64,000 nt of DNA from Deltaproteobacteria bacterium. Its GTDB lineage: Bacteria > Myxococcota_A > UBA796 > SXON01. The DNA lies in NCBI GenBank assembly GCA_947445035.1, contig CANFCK010000004.1, forward strand, positions 1 to 64,000. The letters are read 5' to 3'. The notes below the pieces were generated by a model. It searched no databases and was not told the DNA's origin. It saw only the letters and a program-made list of their open reading frames with translations. Positions 61,749 through 64,000 of the stretch are shown piece by piece. Position numbers and translations under genes: made by a program. Position 1 is the first letter of the stretch. Each line of letters starts with the position of its first letter.

Positions 61749-62651
61749 TCAATCAGGCTTACGCGCCACCAGCCTGACATAGTCGAAGGGGTAGATGAGG
61801 TAGGGTATCGAGCTGAGCAGATAGAGGAGGTCGTAGCGCAGCTGTACCCAGGGTGGACGGGTGAGGATCCAGCGTCGGAACGGGGGAAATACGCGGTCGA
61901 TGATGTTTTCCTCGGCGACCACGTCGAAGCCGGCCGCGCGCACCCGGCCAACGAACTCGCCAAGCTCGTAGACGTTGGCTTCGGGGACTGCCTGGGATCG
62001 AAGAACAAAATACATCGCCACGCGTTGCCAGGGCTTTTTGGCTGGAGGAACGATGAGGTCCACCAACGACAGGCGACCTCCCTTGCGGAGGACGCGAAAA
62101 GCCTCGGCGAAGAACGCCTCCCGGGTGTCGAAGTGAAAGGCCGCCTCGACGGACAGCACGACGTCCACCGACTCGTCCGCCAGGGGCAGCCGGGTGACGC
62201 TGGCCAGGATGAAATCCACTCGATCCGCGAGGCCAGCCTCTTGGGCACGACGACGTGCGGTGGCAAGCTGTACGTCGGACACGTTGACCCCGGTGACGCG
62301 CGCGGGACCGTACGTTTGAGCCACAAACACGGCGTTTGTTCCGAAGCCGCAGCCGGCGTCGAGGACGACGTCCGTCCCGACGATCCTCGCGCCGCCCGCG
62401 ACGAGCTCGAAAAGCGCGTAGCACGCATTTTGTAAGGCATTTCGCCCTTTCGGCGCGATCCCCACCCAGTACCCCATGTTGACCAACGGAATCTCTCCCG
62501 CCCCCTCGATCGCCCTGTCACCACGCAGGTCGTAGAGAGTCCCGGGGTCAGGTCGCCGGGAAAAGAACAACCGGGGCCATGCCAACGTTCGGGCAAACCA
62601 GCCGGGCTTGTCAGGGGAGGGACCCATCGGACGTGCGGCGTAACCGCTCAC
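61749..62651 (-). CDS. Class I SAM-dependent methyltransferase
   Basis: 300 residues from GTG 62651; ATG 62627 is an alternative. The SAM-binding motif I is VLDAGCGFGTNAVFVA near residue 95, motif II is ADESVDVVLSVEAAFHFD near 155, and motif III is RVLRKGGRLSLVDL near 185. The pattern resembles tocopherol, sterol or erythromycin-type C- or O-methyltransferases (PLVNMGYWVG before motif I). A hydrophobic C-terminal patch (LLYLLSSIPYLIYPF) may contact membranes, which suits a lipid substrate. It is divergent from the next lipoprotein gene across 16 bases. Confidence 0.88.
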   Translation of the reverse strand: MSGYAARPMGPSPDKPGWFARTLAWPRLFFSRRPDPGTLYDLRGDRAIEGAGEIPLVNMGYWVGIAPKGRNALQNACYALFELVAGGARIVGTDVVLDAGCGFGTNAVFVAQTYGPARVTGVNVSDVQLATARRRAQEAGLADRVDFILASVTRLPLADESVDVVLSVEAAFHFDTREAFFAEAFRVLRKGGRLSLVDLIVPPAKKPWQRVAMYFVLRSQAVPEANVYELGEFVGRVRAAGFDVVAEENIIDRVFPPFRRWILTRPPWVQLRYDLLYLLSSIPYLIYPFDYVRLVARKPD

Positions 62652-62667
62652 CTGCTACCCTTCGCGC

Positions 62668-63282
62668 ATGTTGCTTCTCGTCTGGGCATGCGCCACCGAG
62701 CCCACCACGGACTCCGGTGACGACCAGGGCCTGCTGCCCCTCGATGCGCATGACATCGAGGCCTCCAGCGACGCCGACGACCCGTATCCGGAGCGCGCGA
62801 CCCTGGTTTCGGGTACCGAAGCCGAGTACGACTGGTCGGTCTTGCGCGGCTGGGTGAAGGCCGATTCGGCTGCTGTCTGGGACGCTATCGTCCAGCCGGA
62901 CGTGGGGGTGAACCGGCGCGACGTCGCTTCGTGGACGGTGACCCCGTTCGAGGATTCCTCCGTCGACGACGCGTACGTCGTCAATGAGGTGGTCGACGAG
63001 CCGATCACCGTCGACTTCGATCTCACCTGGCGGCACGCCCAGGCGGAGGATCCATCGGCGGGTAGCATCTCGGTGTGGGAAAAGACCGCGGGCACACAGT
63101 TCATTCCGCTGATGGCGGGTTCTGTGGTGGCCGCCGGTCACGACGGCGTGGTCGATTTCCTGGTGGTCTTCCACCTCAAGACGGTCGACTCCGGCACCGA
63201 AAAGACGGAGCAGTTCGTCACCGATTTCTACGCGTCTGTGCTGGCAGCCTCCCATGGGGAGGCGCTCCCGACGTACGAGTAG
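62668..63282 (+). CDS. Lipoprotein, SRPBCC-like fold
   Basis: 204 residues from ATG 62668. MLLLVWAC is an extremely short lipoprotein signal with Cys at residue 8; no upstream start exists in frame. After an acidic tether the domain (LRGWVKADSAAVWDAIVQPD, ITVDFDLTWRHAQAEDP, VDFLVVFHLKTVDSGTEKTE, FVTDFYASVLAASHGEA) resembles the SRPBCC/START-like helix-grip fold that binds small hydrophobic ligands. The family assignment is tentative. Its 3' end overlaps the convergent gene by 65 bases. Confidence 0.75.
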   Translation: MLLLVWACATEPTTDSGDDQGLLPLDAHDIEASSDADDPYPERATLVSGTEAEYDWSVLRGWVKADSAAVWDAIVQPDVGVNRRDVASWTVTPFEDSSVDDAYVVNEVVDEPITVDFDLTWRHAQAEDPSAGSISVWEKTAGTQFIPLMAGSVVAAGHDGVVDFLVVFHLKTVDSGTEKTEQFVTDFYASVLAASHGEALPTYE

Positions 63283-63826
63283 CTGCCGGCGTCAGCGGCC
63301 CAAGGTAGATCGTCACGCAACGACGCACGTAGTAGCTGAGGTAGCGCACGATCGCGCCCACCCCGCCTCGGAAGCTCAGCCCCTGCGCGGTCACCCCGCC
63401 GGTGCCCATGGTGAAGACGCCGCGGACGCGCGGGGTCCCGACCGGCTCGGCGCCATCCCACACGTCCACGAAAAGCGTCGTGGTGTCGGTCAGCACGGTG
63501 GGAAACCAACGACGCCGGCGAACGTCCTTGATGCCGACGAGCACATAGCGCCGGTCGTGCGCACCTCTGAGAAGAAGGCGGTAGCGCATTTCCAGCACGC
63601 CGGGCCCCGCATCGACGAACAGGTCCAGCGCCCCCTCGTGTACCGCGATGGGGCCGGGCTCCAAAGCGGGGCACTCCACCAACCCGAAGGCCGGGCTTCG
63701 ATGATTCGGGTCGAGGACCAGCGCGTCCACGTCGGGCGTCACCACCGTCAGGGTGAAGCTGGCCGGGTCGGTGGCGGTACCCAACCAACCCGACATCGTC
63801 TCGGTGAATCGGACCTGTCCGGGCAT
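63218..63826 (-). CDS. GMC-oxidoreductase accessory-domain protein
   Basis: 202 residues. The segment order VRFTETMSGWLG, VLDPNHRSPAFGLVECP, GALDLFVDAGPGVLEMRYRL, VGIKDVRRRRWFPTVLTDTT and TTLFVDVWDG matches, from memory, the domain that accompanies cholesterol-oxidase-like GMC enzymes in fused actinobacterial proteins. Here it is a separate gene. The last 20 residues read over the neighbouring lipoprotein gene and look random, so the natural end may be earlier. The divergent neighbour is an alpha/beta hydrolase, which is also fused or linked to this domain in relatives. Confidence 0.75.
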   Translation of the reverse strand: MPGQVRFTETMSGWLGTATDPASFTLTVVTPDVDALVLDPNHRSPAFGLVECPALEPGPIAVHEGALDLFVDAGPGVLEMRYRLLLRGAHDRRYVLVGIKDVRRRRWFPTVLTDTTTLFVDVWDGAEPVGTPRVRGVFTMGTGGVTAQGLSFRGGVGAIVRYLSYYVRRCVTIYLGPLTPAATRTSGAPPHGRLPAQTRRNR

Positions 63827-63847
63827 AGGCAGCGGTTATCCCGGCCT

Positions 63848-64000
63848 GTGCGCGAAACGACGTGGACCGTACGGGGCCGGGTGCTGGCCGGGCTGGAATG
63901 GGGCGAGCCGGTCGGCCGACCGGTGGTCTTCCTTCACGGCTTCTTGGATCACGCCGGAGCCTGGTCCCGGGTGGTGGAGGGGCTCTCCGGCTGGCGTGTC
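63848..64000 (+). CDS. Alpha/beta hydrolase, N-terminal fragment
   Basis: GTG 63848 opens a frame that runs off the right edge after 51 codons. The segment VVFLHGFLDHAGAW carries the oxyanion-hole motif HGF of alpha/beta hydrolases of the epoxide-hydrolase/esterase type, followed by the expected helix (RVVEGLSGWR). The catalytic residues lie outside the window. It is divergent from the GMC accessory-domain gene across 21 bases. Confidence 0.8.
   Translation, partial: MRETTWTVRGRVLAGLEWGEPVGRPVVFLHGFLDHAGAWSRVVEGLSGWRV

Overview
The window comes from a GC-rich bacterial chromosome, most likely a member of the Myxococcota or a close deltaproteobacterial relative. The reasons are the lineage-typical secreted proteins: several cysteine-rich proteins with calcium/metal-binding motif repeats (D.DGDG..DCDD....PGA.E.C(N/D)G.D.DCD), FG-GAP/VCBS propeller proteins, a DUF2330 protein with a GG-hydrophobic-RRRR C-terminus, and many lipoproteins, several with very short signal peptides. 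No rRNA, tRNA, CRISPR array, phage or insertion sequence was seen. Genes are packed tightly, with many ATGA/GTGA start-stop overlaps.

Layout. 0-10 kb: surface and secreted proteins (IPT/TIG lipoprotein, CRTAC-like VCBS protein, two proteins sharing an unrecognised ~60-residue repeat, a deletion scar holding two gene fragments, an FG-GAP lipoprotein) and an HSL-family esterase. 10.1-12.4 kb: a bufferin-like RiPP cassette: a cysteine-repeat precursor, a DUF692/MNIO oxidase and a DUF2063 partner, followed by an orphan MalG-type permease. 13-18.8 kb: a frameshifted secreted protein, patatin-like lipase, YebC, GalE, an old-yellow-enzyme oxidoreductase and a lipoprotein. 18.8-26.2 kb: a TrmB-like methyltransferase, a broken S46 peptidase, an SDR, a VWA/MoxR pair, and a broken GMC oxidoreductase beside its intact gluconate-dehydrogenase-subunit-3-like partner. 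26.5-32.9 kb: a ThDP enzyme, a lipoprotein, an ExbB-ExbD-ExbD motor operon ending in a strong terminator, and an SF1B helicase. 33-37 kb: a coupled ftsE-ftsX-envC-ctp cell-division/peptidoglycan operon, then nadD. 37-43 kb: HAD phosphatase, Kelch lipoprotein, PgeF-like laccase-domain protein, TPR lipoprotein, ffh, and cyaY. 43.7-51.2 kb: an eight-gene minus-strand operon (PfkB kinase, SIR2-like, FAH-family, membrane protein, gamma-glutamyltransferase, dUTPase, TerB-FHA, sterol-desaturase-like). 51.3-64 kb: a YbhN-type membrane protein with a metal-motif lipoprotein, the DUF2330 protein, CobT, a GT-C-like membrane protein, a trypsin-like protease, an RlmI-like methyltransferase, a glutamine amidotransferase, a C-type-lectin lipoprotein, further lipoproteins and a methyltransferase. 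The right edge has a GMC-accessory-domain protein divergent from a truncated alpha/beta hydrolase.

The most interesting local system is the bufferin-like cassette, because its precursor appears to be a lipoprotein with four 19-residue cysteine units. A second theme is gene damage between about 4.5 and 25.7 kb: at least five loci have frameshifts, a nonsense codon or internal deletions. The deletions and the nonsense codon look like real decay. The single-base shifts in homopolymers could instead be sequencing errors.
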